Shown piece by piece: positions 23,401 through 36,952 of a DNA stretch of 64,000 bases (positions are counted from its first letter, which is position 1; every line of letters begins with the position of its first letter). A program made the position numbers and the translations under genes. Where the stretch lies: contig JAGVSM010000871.1 in assembly GCA_022494885.1 (NCBI GenBank), positions 62,001-126,000 on the forward strand. The letters are read 5' to 3'. The notes beneath the pieces are model-generated. The model ran no database searches and was not told the origin of the DNA. It saw nothing but the letters and a program-made list of their open reading frames with translations. This DNA comes from Micrasema longulum (lineage: Eukaryota; Arthropoda; Insecta; Trichoptera; Brachycentridae).

Positions 23401-25448
23401 GTGAATGTGTGTGAATGTGTGTGAATGTGTGTATGAGGATATATGAAGGTATTAGAATCAAACATAGAAATCTCCATTGAAGGAGTTACTGAGATATTTG
23501 CGAAAAACTTTGAAAAAAGAATTGTGAGATTTTAATTATGCTTCACTAACTCTATGGAGAGTGCTAAGTTTGCGGTGTCGAGAAGTATAATTGAAATCTG
23601 TTTTTGCAAGATTTAGAGACTGTTTTGAATTACGCTATCATTTAGGTAGGTGGGTTTTTATGTACCTATAGTTTATTTTGGCATCAATAACAAATTTTCC
23701 GTTTTTGGTGGAGATTTCTAAGTTTGCTTTTAATACCCTCTTATATAAGAAATTACTATATTGCATGTTCAGATATTATTATAAAATAGCACTAAATGAT
23801 AGCTGTATACAAATAATGGACCCCAAAATGTTATGAATATCATAACATCAACAATTGTCCAAACTGATAAAACTTCAAATTAAATTAATTTACCTAAATT
23901 AAAAATGAACAAAAATTTTTCTATTTTTGATGTTTGAAGCACTTACTTTGTGGAACATTATTATTTAATATTATAAAATAAAATCACTTTGTTTTTATGT
24001 ACCTCTGATATTTTTATAATTTGACAACCAACTAGTTTCGGCAATACTATGCCTTCTTCAGGGTTAATTACAAACTAACATAACACATATAATTTTTTTA
24101 CAGTGAGGGTAGGGACGTGACTACAAGAGTAGAGAAGAGAAGGGGTTTGTGTGTGGATTTAGGGAGAGGGAACATATTTGAAATAGGACTAATACTAAGA
24201 TTTATTTGATTATTAATAATATTGAAATTTTTATTTACAGCCTTCTAATCTCCAATATTTCAAAATAATCATGTGCATATCCTTTTAAGTTTGTATGTAA
24301 AATTTTGATGCCATCTTCAAAGTTGAATGAGTGACTATTTGTTAGGATATGGTCAGCAAACTCATAGGCATAGTATTGCCAAAACTAGTTGGTTGTCAAA
24401 TTATAAAAAATATAAGTGGTACATAAAAACAAAGTGATTTTATTTTATTTTAATATATTAAATAAATTTAATACCATAAAATTTTTAAAATAACATAGCT
24501 AAAATTGAATTGTAATTATTTCGTGTAAATTCAAAGATTTTACAGTTTTAAGACCCGCAAGCCCGTGAGATTTATTTGTATTTAATACTTCACTCCAATA
24601 ATTAATATATTGTAGGAATGATTTTGGTTTTATTTTCAATCACATTCATTAATTTCAACTTTTATCTTGCATTCCCAAATTTTCAAAATTAAAATTTACT
24701 TGATGCAAAAATGATTGCTACCAATCGATTCATCAAATAATGAAAGTTGCTCATAAAACCCTTAAATACAAAGTCTGCTGAAAACCAAATGTTTGATTTG
24801 CAGTATACCGTTATTGCACGATGGTAACATATGTACCCATTTTTTAGTCTTATTTGGCAGTAAATTACATGACGGAAAAAAAGTTTCCGTATGCCTGTCA
24901 AGGATGACATATGGATATTTTTTGTGATTTCAAACTTAAACACAACTGTGTTCTAAACCACATTTTAATATGAAGTATCTTGAGTAAAACTAATAATTAA
25001 TTAATGAAATAGAAAAGACAATTTAATATTTTATTTTATGACTCCATTTCTAATTGTGTACCTGCTATCTACCTACATGTTCGATTCAAGTATTATTGTT
25101 CTTTCAATCAGTATGAATGGTTTAGACAATAATAATGTTAGTGAAATAAACACTTACGGCTTGTGCCCATCTTGGAAAATACCACTTAGAACTGACAAGT
25201 CGGTGAGTGCGTAAGACGCCATTAACTACATCACGTTCCACAACATCTGTCCCTATGACTGCAGGGTTCATTGGATTTGGATACTTCCTCCAAGCTGCCT
25301 GAGCGACGGTCTCCCAGGGATGGCTGAAAACGAGCGAAGGAATGAATAACCCCGAAATACAAGCACTGCTTTTTGAAATACAGAAAACTTAATTATTTTA
25401 AAAAAACAATACATACTCGAAGGTGTGTTCGGACGTCCAAATCCGCAT
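17490..25448 (-). CDS. slmo: Slowmo/PRELID3-type mitochondrial phospholipid transfer protein
   Basis: PRELI/MSF1-domain protein. Relatives (PRELID3, yeast Ups2 group) work with a TRIAP1/Mdm35 partner to move phosphatidylserine across the mitochondrial intermembrane space. Coding exons in transcript order: 25448-25417, 25323-25158, 20120-19926, 17795-17490, giving 232 aa with consistent phases. The N-terminus MRIWTSEHTFDHPWE and the segment WRKYPNPMNPAVIGTDV are diagnostic; LIGTAKVCYASERS and IEWVIDKI follow the family through the end of the domain at about residue 170. The tail, residues 178-221, is four exact 11-residue repeats of the form K-S-x-D-[D/E]-I and is longer than the human PRELID3B tail (194 aa in total). 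Two large introns hold MITEs and fold-back repeats. Confidence 0.95.
17856..18457. mobile_element. MITE with GGGGGTATTTCACCATC ends and TTA duplication
   Basis: Terminal inverted repeats of about 30 bp (GGGGGTATTTCACCATCTTG and its near-complement at 18428-18457) are flanked by TTA at 17853-17855 and 18458-18460. A TTA (TWA) duplication is typical of PIF/Harbinger elements. About 600 bp, no transposase ORF. It lies in slmo intron 3. Confidence 0.8.
18928..19304. mobile_element. Fold-back element, CTGCCGTCATAAGC ends
   Basis: Left end GATCTATTCTGCCGTCATAA is inverted at the right end (revcomp GATCAATACTGCTGTCATAA), the match extending through AGCAAAAAGRCAGTT. Internal ATTTC/AATAC blocks are AT-rich and non-coding. 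It is in slmo intron 3. Confidence 0.65.
20872..20973. repeat. Short inverted-repeat relic
   Basis: TACTGTATTTTGCAGACGAT at the left and the complement of GTCTTATGGTCCGAAAAATG at the right pair imperfectly, with ATAAGAC boxes repeated between them. It looks like a collapsed DNA-transposon derivative. No target duplication is clear. Confidence 0.4.
21562..21748 (+). repeat. tRNA-headed SINE, family C
   Basis: The head GGCCTCTGTGGTGTAGTGGT resembles a tRNA 5' half with box A, and GGTTCGATTCCCGGTGAGAA gives box B. A body (CTCAAGCCTGGGTGTTCTGT) and an (AAATA)n tail follow. The missing proper acceptor stem and the body and tail argue against a working tRNA gene. A diverged copy is at 34610-34770. 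Confidence 0.8.
23379..23440 (+). repeat. GT-rich microsatellite
   Basis: Imperfect tandem GTGTGAAT/GTGTGTAT units, about eight in a row, in the slmo intron. Confidence 0.8.
23977..24450. mobile_element. Inverted-repeat element with hammerhead-like cores
   Basis: Both ends carry AAAATCACTTTGTTTTTATG as inverted copies, the match extending about 75 bp. Reading outward, each arm contains GGCATAGTATTGCC followed by (G/A)AAACTAGTTGGTTGTCAAA. On the minus strand the left arm (24035-24061) reads CTGAAGA - stem - GAAAC, the conserved core of hammerhead ribozymes; the right arm has lost it. No ORF. Confidence 0.6.
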
Positions 25449-27090
25449 TTTCGTTCAAAACACTAATATTCGTGAACGAAAATATGTCAATCGACAACGA
25501 CAACGACAAGTTTGACAAGAGCCCCCAGCCCCGCGGGCGCAGTCGAGAAAAAGAAAGACTTTTATTACTTCTTACTTTTTTGTGGTATATTTATTTCTTC
25601 TATGGTGCTGATTTTAGAAATCAGATGTGTAAGAAAAAACTAATATCTAACTAATATATATTTTTAATTTAGGAGTAAAGACCTATTCAGCAAAGACCTA
25701 TAAAGGTTATTATCACAGACTACAAATATCGTTATTATTAAACTAACACTGTTCCTTGTTTTAGCTTCTAGCCCCGTACATGTGAAAAGTAGGCGCGTTC
25801 TAAATTATTTAACGATCTCGTGTACCAACTAGGTCGGTGTTGCACAAACTTATTTATTTTATTATTTCACTAGCATAAAGTATATATGTATTTATTTGCA
25901 AACATAAGTTTTTTGTACATTATTTGAGACGTAAGTCTCAACTCCATGGGACAAAAAGTCTGATACGAGCTAAACATACCTGTTTAAAATATTCAGGAAT
26001 TAAAATCTTTTGTCCCTGTAAAATAAGCAGATATTTTCGTTTAAGATTATAAAACCAACCTTTATTTGTATTGGGAAAAAACGTGGTGATATTTTAAGAT
26101 ATTTTAAAAGGAATTTTAATATAACTTTCCAATACATTTTATTGTTTTCTCTAATCTGGGGTTTCTCAGCAATAATGCATTTAAATATAACCTATTAGTT
26201 CATGCAAGCCGATTCCGAAAAGAACCCCATTTTAATGACCGCCTTTACAAATAAATACATTAAAATAAATCTCCATTAGCCAGAGCCGTTACTAGGTATG
26301 TACAAATATTTCGTCCATTGCTGGTGTCAATTACGACCTCGGGTTAAATTCAAATGACCGAGCGGAGAATTACCTGGAATTCCAAAACCCTTTCTATTAA
26401 AAACAATAACTTTAACAATAAATATTGACCCATGTTTTCCGCTGGGGAAAACATAACCTTTTTTAATAATAATTCGCAAACCGATGGCCATTAAAATAAT
26501 ATTTCTATTTTAAAAACTTATAACGAAGTAAAACGCATAATTAATTCTTGTGATACATACAAACCTTTCTTCTTCAAATTTCATACACCTTCATTTGTAC
26601 GCGCGCCGATTATTCCAACTTGCCACATATTAACTTAAAACTCTAATTAACTTTTGCGTCATCATTTTCTAATCCACGCCCGTGGAACATAAGGCACTGC
26701 ACCAGTGTGCCAATCGCAACGTATCAGCGATTATTTTTTTATAATATGTATGAAGGTATTTTACATCCACCTTGCCAGGAATCGAACCTAGGACCTCAAG
26801 TATGGTTGGCGAACATTTTTTACATGTGCCCTATTTCAAGATTTAAAATAAATTAAAATAAAAATAAATACAGAAGGTTACTAACAATTTACGAATAGGT
26901 ACTCAAAATGTGTTTAAAAACAAACGAATTAACTTAATACAGTAAAAAAACATGAAGAAAAATATTTAGCATGGGACAAAAAATAACATCAAATTACGAT
27001 TATAAAATATATTTAACTTCTAGCCTGAAAATAGTTTTTGTCCTTGAGAGCTTAATACGCTCTTCCAAAATATTGAACACTCTCGTTGCG
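25449..27090. other. Intergenic region 5' of slmo
   Basis: No host gene supported. It holds the slmo promoter and a family D SINE at about 26.66-26.83 kb. A segment near 26597-26620 (CGCGCGCCGATTATTCCAAC) is repeated at 30780-30800 and probably comes from the same LINE family. Confidence 0.45.
26660..26832 (-). repeat. tRNA-headed SINE, family D
   Basis: On the minus strand a T-arm-like GGTTCGATTCCTGGCAAGGT is followed by a body ending in the complement of GTGGAACATAAGGCACTGCA. The same body is found at 44.95-45.0 kb and 48.07-48.13 kb. Confidence 0.55.
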
Positions 27091-27099
27091 ATAACTGAG

Positions 27100-28810
27100 A
27101 GATGTCTCTAAGAAACAGTCATACGGGTTTTGGGTATGATTCATTCAATTCATGCTCTAAGAAAATCTTGTACGTACATTTTGCTGAGACCTCTCTTTAT
27201 TGTTCGACCAGAAGTGTGTAAGTACTTCTTTTGAGGTACAGTTGTCTCATATCCAGCACCTTCACGTATTAAAACAACTGTTCTGACTGGTATGTTGGAG
27301 GGCGCCGGAATATTATTCTCAATAATTATTTCTGTGAAATTATGAGAGGCTTTAAAATGGATGCCGCACAACCCCCCTAGCCAACTATTCTTTAGGTTGC
27401 AGTGGATTGAAACAGAGCAAAATACACACTTCTAAGAGTGCCAATATCCAGAATGTCTCTAAGAGAGCGGAATAGATGGCACAGCTTTCTCAACCTAGAG
27501 TTTAGTGACTGGACCGAAGCCTCCCATCGCAAATTCCTATCAATATCACACCAAGGTATTTTATGGAATCTACCCGTTGCATAAGTTGTTCTGTTTTATC
27601 ACAATAAATTCCTAGATTAAGCGTATTGCTTGATAGTGAACTATTATTTATACAAAATGTCAAATATTTAATTTTATCGATAATAAGTGTAAGAAAATTA
27701 TTATCTAACCATTGTTTTTTTTAAAATAATAATAAATATTAGCGTTCTAATAATTTACCCAAATATTTCAATTTTGTTGGCCATTTTCGACGAGTTGTAA
27801 ATAACTCACTATTTGAAAATGGAAATCAAGTTGGGGTAGAGTGGGGTTCGAACCTCTGATCCGTGAGTCCGCAACACTAGCCACGGTACCACAACCCGAT
27901 TTATTTATTGTTTAACAATGTGTATTCCACAATTTGCTTTCTGAAAGACAGAGTTCCAGTCACCAGCCTCAAATAACAAAACCGTATCATCGGCAAACGA
28001 AATAAGTTTTCCGGAATTATTTATTTCGCAGAGAGAATTTATGTAGACTAAAAATAAGATTGGTCCCAGGACGCTGCCCTGTGGAACTCCAAAAGTAATA
28101 GTTGACTTTGTACTTCGCGCTTCTCCTGTGATGTATGAATTAATGCTGTTTGTTGTGATCTTAGGGATAAGAAATTTTTAAGTAATAGAAGAGTTTTATC
28201 TCTGATGCCAGTAAATTGTATTCTTTCTATGAGAATTAGTTGGGAAACCGTGTCAAAAGCTTCAGCAAGGTCTAAAAATACTGCAATGAGCTTTCTTCCA
28301 TTACCAAGGCTTCTTGTAATATTTCGAGTAACAATAATTATTGCGTCTGCCGTACTTCTACCCTCTTGGAAACCAAACTGGTTATTTGAAAGAACATTGC
28401 CACTGTCAAGGAAATTCAAGAGTCTTTTTTTACAATTTGTTCCAAAATTTTTGTGATTACACTTAAGAGAGAGATAGGCCGATAATTAGATACAAGGGTT
28501 TTTCACCAACTTTATAAATAGGAATAATAGAAGCTTCTTTAAAGCAAGACGGAAAGCATCCTGATTTAAAACTAGTATTTAATATATGTTTTATAGGTAA
28601 GCTTTTATTCTTTTTAAGATATTTAATAATAGTAGCACTAAGACCATCAATTCCCGAACTATTCGTATTCTTTAAAGAAGATAACGTATCTAGTACTTGT
28701 TTCTTTCTTGCTGGTGAAAATTTATTCAAGAGATTGATTGAAGCTATCGTCAAGTTATCAACCTTAAGTGCAAGATCACTCCGTAGTTTAATGAGCCTAC
28801 CACACATTCG
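27100..28810 (-). mobile_element. CR1/Jockey-like LINE relic (reverse transcriptase), interrupted
   Basis: Minus-strand pieces follow reverse transcriptase order: SSGIDGLSATIIKYL, IPIYK, NQFGFQEGRSTADAI, FLDLAEAFDTVS, then (after a frameshift) GVPQGSVLGPILFL and the active-site FADD box. Left of a SINE at 27735-27900 the frame resumes with LDNNFLTLIIDK and SIKYLGVIL, the C-terminal part. Several stops and shifts show it is dead. The endonuclease domain is absent, so it is 5'-truncated. Confidence 0.85.
27735..27900 (-). repeat. tRNA-headed SINE, family A, inserted in a LINE
   Basis: The minus strand begins ATCGGGTTGTGGTACCGTGG, has box GAGGTTCGAACCCCACTCTA and ends near GTAAATTATTAGAACGC. 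It splits the LINE relic between its FADD region and its C-terminal region, so the SINE is the younger insertion. Confidence 0.8.
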
Positions 28811-29043
28811 ACGAGTGACATGGGAAGTAGCGAGGAAAGGAAGCAGAGACGTAGTGTGGCAACATTACTCGTCATGCCGCACGTCATGCTTCTCGTCGTG
28901 CCCACCGCTCCCTATTTTGTCGGTTTTTGAGCGCGACTCAAAGACCAGCAATATGAGCGCGAGTGAGTGGCCACATAATCGCGCGGTCGCAGTACGCATC
29001 GAGCGCTCAGCTCACGCAAGATGCACGCGTCATTTTTGAATGA
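28811..29043. other. Unexplained GC-rich island 1
   Basis: About 230 bp rich in CG dinucleotides (GCGCGAGTGAGTGG, ATCGCGCGGTCGC, CATCGAGCGCTCAGC) inside very AT-rich DNA. No reading frame matches a family I know. It may be the core of an unidentified element or a regulatory sequence. Confidence 0.35.
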
Positions 29044-29454
29044 TGTATATTTCTTTGCGACATTAAAAAAAAAATAAAAATTTAAGGATAATTACATAGC
29101 AATGTAACACATATTAACAGTAAAAATAGTAAACTAAAATCCCATAAAGGCATATGGCATGTTTGTGGGTATTTATTCATAATTTTCTCTTCCAAACTAT
29201 AATTAACAATTAAAATAATGTGACCTCACTGTTACCCGAATTAAGAAATGTTTATGAATTTTTGCTCTTATAATAGATAGACAGGTATAATATTTTTGTG
29301 TAATATAAGAGAAAAAAAATATTCTGTTAAAGATTATAAGGTACTTTTTTATTTTATACTAATTAAAAAAGGAAATAAAAAATACATAAAAATATTCCAT
29401 TATTCCACATTAATATACATTGATATAATTAGCTGTACTAAAAATGCATAACGC

Positions 29455-29660
29455 GCACGCTGTCACAGTTTCATCGTCCATTGTATAGAAAGACAAATGA
29501 CAAGTGCAGTGTGTGGGCGGAGAGGGCAACATCGGGCGAGAGGGCGACAGCGCGAGGAGCATGAGCATGAGCAGCGCAAGGAGCCTAGTGTGGTGGGGCT
29601 AAAATAATATTTTAAAATATTCTTCGCTAGTCCTTTTTTCGATTTTTTTCGACAGTGTGG
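29455..29660. other. Unexplained GC-rich island 2
   Basis: Contains purine-rich GGGCGGAGAGGGCAACATCG and a repeated GAGCATGAGC unit, similar in character to the island 600 bp to the left. The two may be parts of one element. The sequence between and beyond them (29044-30600) is AT-rich with nothing recognisable. Confidence 0.3.
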
Positions 29661-30649
29661 TGATGTCAGCAATCGACAAAAAATATATTTAAAAAAAAGC
29701 GCAACTTATTATTTAAATGTATACCACTATAGACAGACTTATTTGCAAGTAAATTTGTATAATCTTGAAATCGGTCGACGTACAACTAAAAATAAAACTG
29801 GTTAATACAAATTTATAAATAAATTGATGTAAACATCATGCCGAAAACTTAAAAATACTTTTTATGTTAGAAATATAATACATTATTATTTGTTTATTTT
29901 AATTTAGAGGGAGTTTTACATAATTTTACAGGACCCTTTCTAATATTCACAAGCCCGTACTCTTTAAGTAGGTACTCAGCACTAACTCTCAGCATTTCCA
30001 TTTATATTTAAAAAAAATCTAGATCTACTTACTTAATTCATGTCCTCTCCCTAGGAGGAGAAAAATTACTATCTTCATAGACATCTAAGTAAGGCGTAAT
30101 GATCTGATTTAAGGAGGTTCATCGATTTATTTTATGAAAGATATTCATACAAGTAATGCATGTTGGTATATGGTGTGACAAAGATCTAGCAGATGTTGGA
30201 TAAGGTATAAATATCAAAAAATACATTTTAAAACATGAAAAAAATTGCAGGTTTCTGAAAAAAAGTATCCATATTAGAAAATTCAAAACGTAACCTGCGG
30301 CGCAAGGCTCAATTAATAAAATATGGTTTTGGTACCTAAATAAATAATTAAAAACACACAACTCCTTGCGAATAGTTTTGTTATATATTTTATCTCCAAT
30401 TTAATTTAAAAAATACTAAAACATTTCAATTTTAATTATTTTTATTCAATTTACCAAAAACAAAAAAAACTATTAGGAATACTGACGCAATTAAATTTTT
30501 AAGTTAAAAAGATATCAATAAAATGTAATAAGTAAATAGTGGATATTTGCATAAAATTATACAGGATATCTCAAAACCCAATAATATATTCCCTTTGAGT
30601 GCTCTGACATGTCAGTTCATGACCACCGGAATATTTATATACATGCATA

Positions 30650-31495
30650 TATTATCAATAACAACAACAAACCATCACTCCGTTTCACCGTAAGGGTAGG
30701 CAGAGAGGATAGAATGCCACATCACTCTATCTTTCATACAGATCTCCCTTCCACTACATTCATACATCTTCTCATGCACGCGCGCCGATTATTCCAACTT
30801 TTGTCATGTCCATCTTCAAGTATTTGTCTGATTTGGTCATGCTATATCTTTCTCGGTCTTCCTCTATTTCTGCATCCATTAACATTCGCATTGTAAATAT
30901 TCTTACCCGTTATTTCGCTGTCTATTCGCTCTACATGTCCAAACCAGCACAGAGCTCCTTTCTTGATTTTGTCAATAATGTTTATCTCGGCTTTACATAA
31001 TGTACGGATCTCAACATTTGTGCATCTATCGTACATAGTTTTACCACACATTCGCCTGAGAGATTGCATTTCAACAGCATTCAGCCTACTTTCATCCCTG
31101 TTTTTCCAAGTCCATAATTTTCACTCCCATACATCAGGGTCTGGACCAGGACTCCGTTGTGAACGGCTAATTTTGCCTCTTGCGACAAACATTTATTAGC
31201 CAAGGTTGATTTAAGTGCACCGTTAACTCTGTTCCCGGCACTCACCCTCCTTTCAATATCTTTCTCAGTCATTCCATTCCTAGTAAACATATTTCCCAGA
31301 TACAAAAATTCTATTTGTTTTAGTATAACTCCATTCACAGTGATTTCACATTTAGTCATACTTTCATTTCTTTCAAAAACCATCACATTCGATTGATCGA
31401 CATTCATCAGCAAATCGCTTCCCTTGCATACATCGTAGACTTTTACTACCAAGAATCGCAGTTTCTCATTGTTGTTAGCAAGAAGCAAATACATA
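30650..31495 (-). mobile_element. RTE-like LINE 3' fragment
   Basis: Minus-strand peptides VDQSNVMVF, LYLGNMFTRNGMTEKDIERR, VSAGNRVNGALKS, AVHNGVLVQTLMYGSEN, then after a shift LRRMCGKTMYDRCTN, LCWFGHVERI and NRGRPRKI match, in order, the C-terminal part of LINE ORF2 proteins of the type common in insect RTE-like elements. It is 5'-truncated with at least one frameshift. Confidence 0.8.
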
Positions 31496-31499
31496 TTAT

Positions 31500-32150
31500 T
31501 ATTATGTTATTACATTTTTATCTGTAAAAAATAGTTTTCGATTTCTTTCTCCCCTGGCACGCATCCACAGAACTGCTAAAACTTATGTTGAGCTCTAGGA
31601 CTTACTCCACACTACTCGCAATCAAATCAGCTATCCTATCCATTGAATGGCCATCCCCTCGTTTTAATGTGTTTCTCTAATCATCTTCACTTTATTCTCT
31701 TTCTCTTCTTTTTTTAAAATTAATTACATGTTAAGTGCAATGGTTACGATTTTATTTTCTAAAATGCTTTATATACTTTTGACTGTATATTGAAAGAGCC
31801 ATCTGGGTGTTAATGAAATACATATATATTGGCCCCTTCATTAAAATCTACAAATTTCCATATTCCGGGATTCTAATTTATGTTACACAATCCTGAACAA
31901 CACTGCCATTGATCACAGTCCCGAATAATACTGATACATAGTAACAGGAGTTAAATGATTATATTAACAAACTGAAATATATTTTGCAAAAAAATGTATC
32001 GAGATAACCTGATAAGTAATTTTTAAAAACTGCTCATTTAATTATTTCTAAAACAGTGTAACATCTGTTTTTTCTTAAATATACTTATCGCTGTTTTACA
32101 GCAAGGCGAGCTCATTGTGAAATAATGCATTAATTAAATTTCAAATGTAA
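31500..32150. other. Intergenic, nothing identified
   Basis: AT-rich sequence between the LINE fragment and a MITE. No gene or repeat seen. Confidence 0.4.
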
Positions 32151-32308
32151 GAGCTTGTCCAGAAAGGGCGAATTCTCTCGTGCGTAAATACGTAATCGCG
32201 AATCAAGCACAAGTCGAGTGACAATGTGCACACGATATACGCGCGATGCTTGTGAACATGATGTATTGGCGCTTAGTATCTCGCTAATTGCCCCTTCTGG
32301 ACAAGCTC
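32151..32308. mobile_element. Short MITE, GAGCTTGTCCAGAA ends
   Basis: Terminal GAGCTTGTCCAGAAAGGGC is the inverse of the right end GCCCCTTCTGGACAAGCTC; total 158 bp, interior CG-rich. No ORF of significance. The target duplication is not clear. Confidence 0.75.
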
Positions 32309-32408
32309 CAAACACAGGTCTTAGTTTAACAGGTGTCTATTACTAAACAAAACAGGATGACATCTACTATTCTGCCTATGTTTGGGCATCCAAATTTCTT
32401 TAATCCTA

Positions 32409-32605
32409 GGCGCCATGGTGCAGTTGGTTAAATGACCAACTGCGAAACTGGTGTCGCAGGTTCGATTTCCGCCAGTTGCTGATTTTTTCTGAATTTGTCT
32501 AGGTGTTGTGGAGTATTTTTCATTACCACCTTCCCATATCCTCTATCCCACCTGCTTACAAGCCTCAAAACAGAGGCTTAAGCCTGTTATTCCATAAAAA
32601 AAATC
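32409..32605 (+). repeat. tRNA-headed SINE, family B
   Basis: Head GGCGCCATGGTGCAGTTGGT, box B GCAGGTTCGATTTCCGCCAG, a body with TGTTGTGGAGTATTTTTCAT and CCTCAAAACAGAGGCTTAAG, and an A-rich end. Two further copies lie in a Zir intron near 61.6 kb. Confidence 0.8.
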
Positions 32606-32639
32606 TTAGAGATTTATCAAACTGAATTTCTTCACCTAC

Positions 32640-33225
32640 ATACCAGAAAATTTATTTCAATCTTTTTTTTTTTTCTTAGTAATTTTTCACGCCCATAAGG
32701 CTTTTACATACATGAAGGTTATATAAAACATGAGTATATAAACAACATTAAATTTAAAAAATACAACACAAGGCAACAAAAGATAGAAGTGTTTAGAAGT
32801 TGGTATAAAAAAAGAAGAGTATATAAACGACATAAATTTAAAAAAATACAATATAAATTAATATAATATAGAACCGATTAGAAGTTAGTTTTTTTAAAAA
32901 AGCTAAAGAAATGCAGTTAAAGGTTTAAAGCAGCTAGGTACATAATGTTATAAAATACAATATGAATTTATGTGGACAAGACAGCCTGGATCAGTGAATA
33001 TTTTGAATCTATCCAAATGTTTGCAGACAAGAACTTGATTCTCCCAGAACGGTGATTTAATAAAGCCAATGAAAAGTCATAGGTCCTGTCAACGCCTGGA
33101 TGGCAGATTTCTGAAATGTTCACTATCTCTATTTTAATATGTTAATTTAATCTTTTGATCAAATTCAGGGGATATCAGAAAAAATATATTTTGAAAATAA
33201 AAACAAATTTCATAAAATTCACACA
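32640..33225. repeat. AT-rich spacer with an imperfect ~85-bp tandem duplication
   Basis: GAGTATATAAACAACATTAA (32732) and GAGTATATAAACGACATAAA (32817) begin two adjacent similar units, each ending near TTAGAAGTTRGT. The rest has no recognised feature up to the RpL3 polyadenylation signal. Confidence 0.45.
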
Positions 33226-33231
33226 TTTATT
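33226..33231 (-). terminator. RpL3: RpL3 polyadenylation signal
   Basis: AATAAA on the minus strand about 22 nt after the RpL3 stop codon, followed by a T/G-rich stretch. This implies a very short 3' UTR, common for ribosomal protein mRNAs. Confidence 0.7.
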
Positions 33232-33252
33232 TTAGCATAATTTGAAATAAAA

Positions 33253-36542
<3,290 letters not shown>

Positions 36543-36545
36543 GAT

Positions 36546-36563
36546 GAAGGAAAAGATAAAATG
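36546..36563 (-). promoter_or_regulatory. RpL3: RpL3 polypyrimidine (TCT/TOP) initiator
   Basis: The minus strand reads ATTTTATCTTTTCCTTCATC immediately before the ATG. TCTTTTCC fits the TCT initiator and 5' TOP tract of ribosomal protein genes. Initiation at the C near 36555 would give a 5' UTR of only about 13 nt. The start position is inferred, not measured. Confidence 0.6.
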
Positions 36564-36952
36564 AACGAGTATGTGGGCAAATCGGAGAATCTAAGAAAAG
36601 AATGTTGCAAGTTGTAAAAGTAGAAATTTCATATCTGTTGTGTTGTCCACTAAAAATAGATAGAAATCGGTGATTACTTTATAATAATTTAAATAGGTAG
36701 GTAGGAGAGACACGCCAGCAAAACCATATCTTCACACACAATTCCGTTCAGAATACCAGCTCAAGGGCACCTATTACTCAGTTCTTCCGCCATATGTATG
36801 ATTTAAAAAAAACAAACAAATGAAGGCATATGATGATTGTAACACGGTAAAAATACGAAATTGTACTAAAAAAACCTTATTTGAAATATTCTCTGAAGCA
36901 TAATAATAAAATAAATAAACAATGGCGTCAAATATAGTTACCTGGTGATTTC
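36564..36952. other. Intergenic upstream of RpL3
   Basis: AT-rich; contains a relic at about 36735-36770 (GTTCAGAATACCAGC) that resembles the end of MITE C at 16.1 kb. Nothing else recognised. Confidence 0.35.

Larger units (their letters stand above)
20121..25157. other. Large slmo intron 2 with repeats
   Basis: A 5-kb intron holding a poly-G tract (about 20431-20441), an eroded TIR element, a family C SINE, a GTGTGAAT-type microsatellite and a fold-back element at 24 kb. The remaining AT-rich sequence has no supported feature. Confidence 0.6.

Noticed and set aside
23379..23440. Short regularly spaced repeats considered as a CRISPR-like array
   Set aside because: Simple GT-rich microsatellite in a eukaryotic intron; no unique spacers.
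30609..31199. Plus-strand ORFs of 64-95 codons
   Set aside because: They are antisense to the RTE-like LINE fragment.
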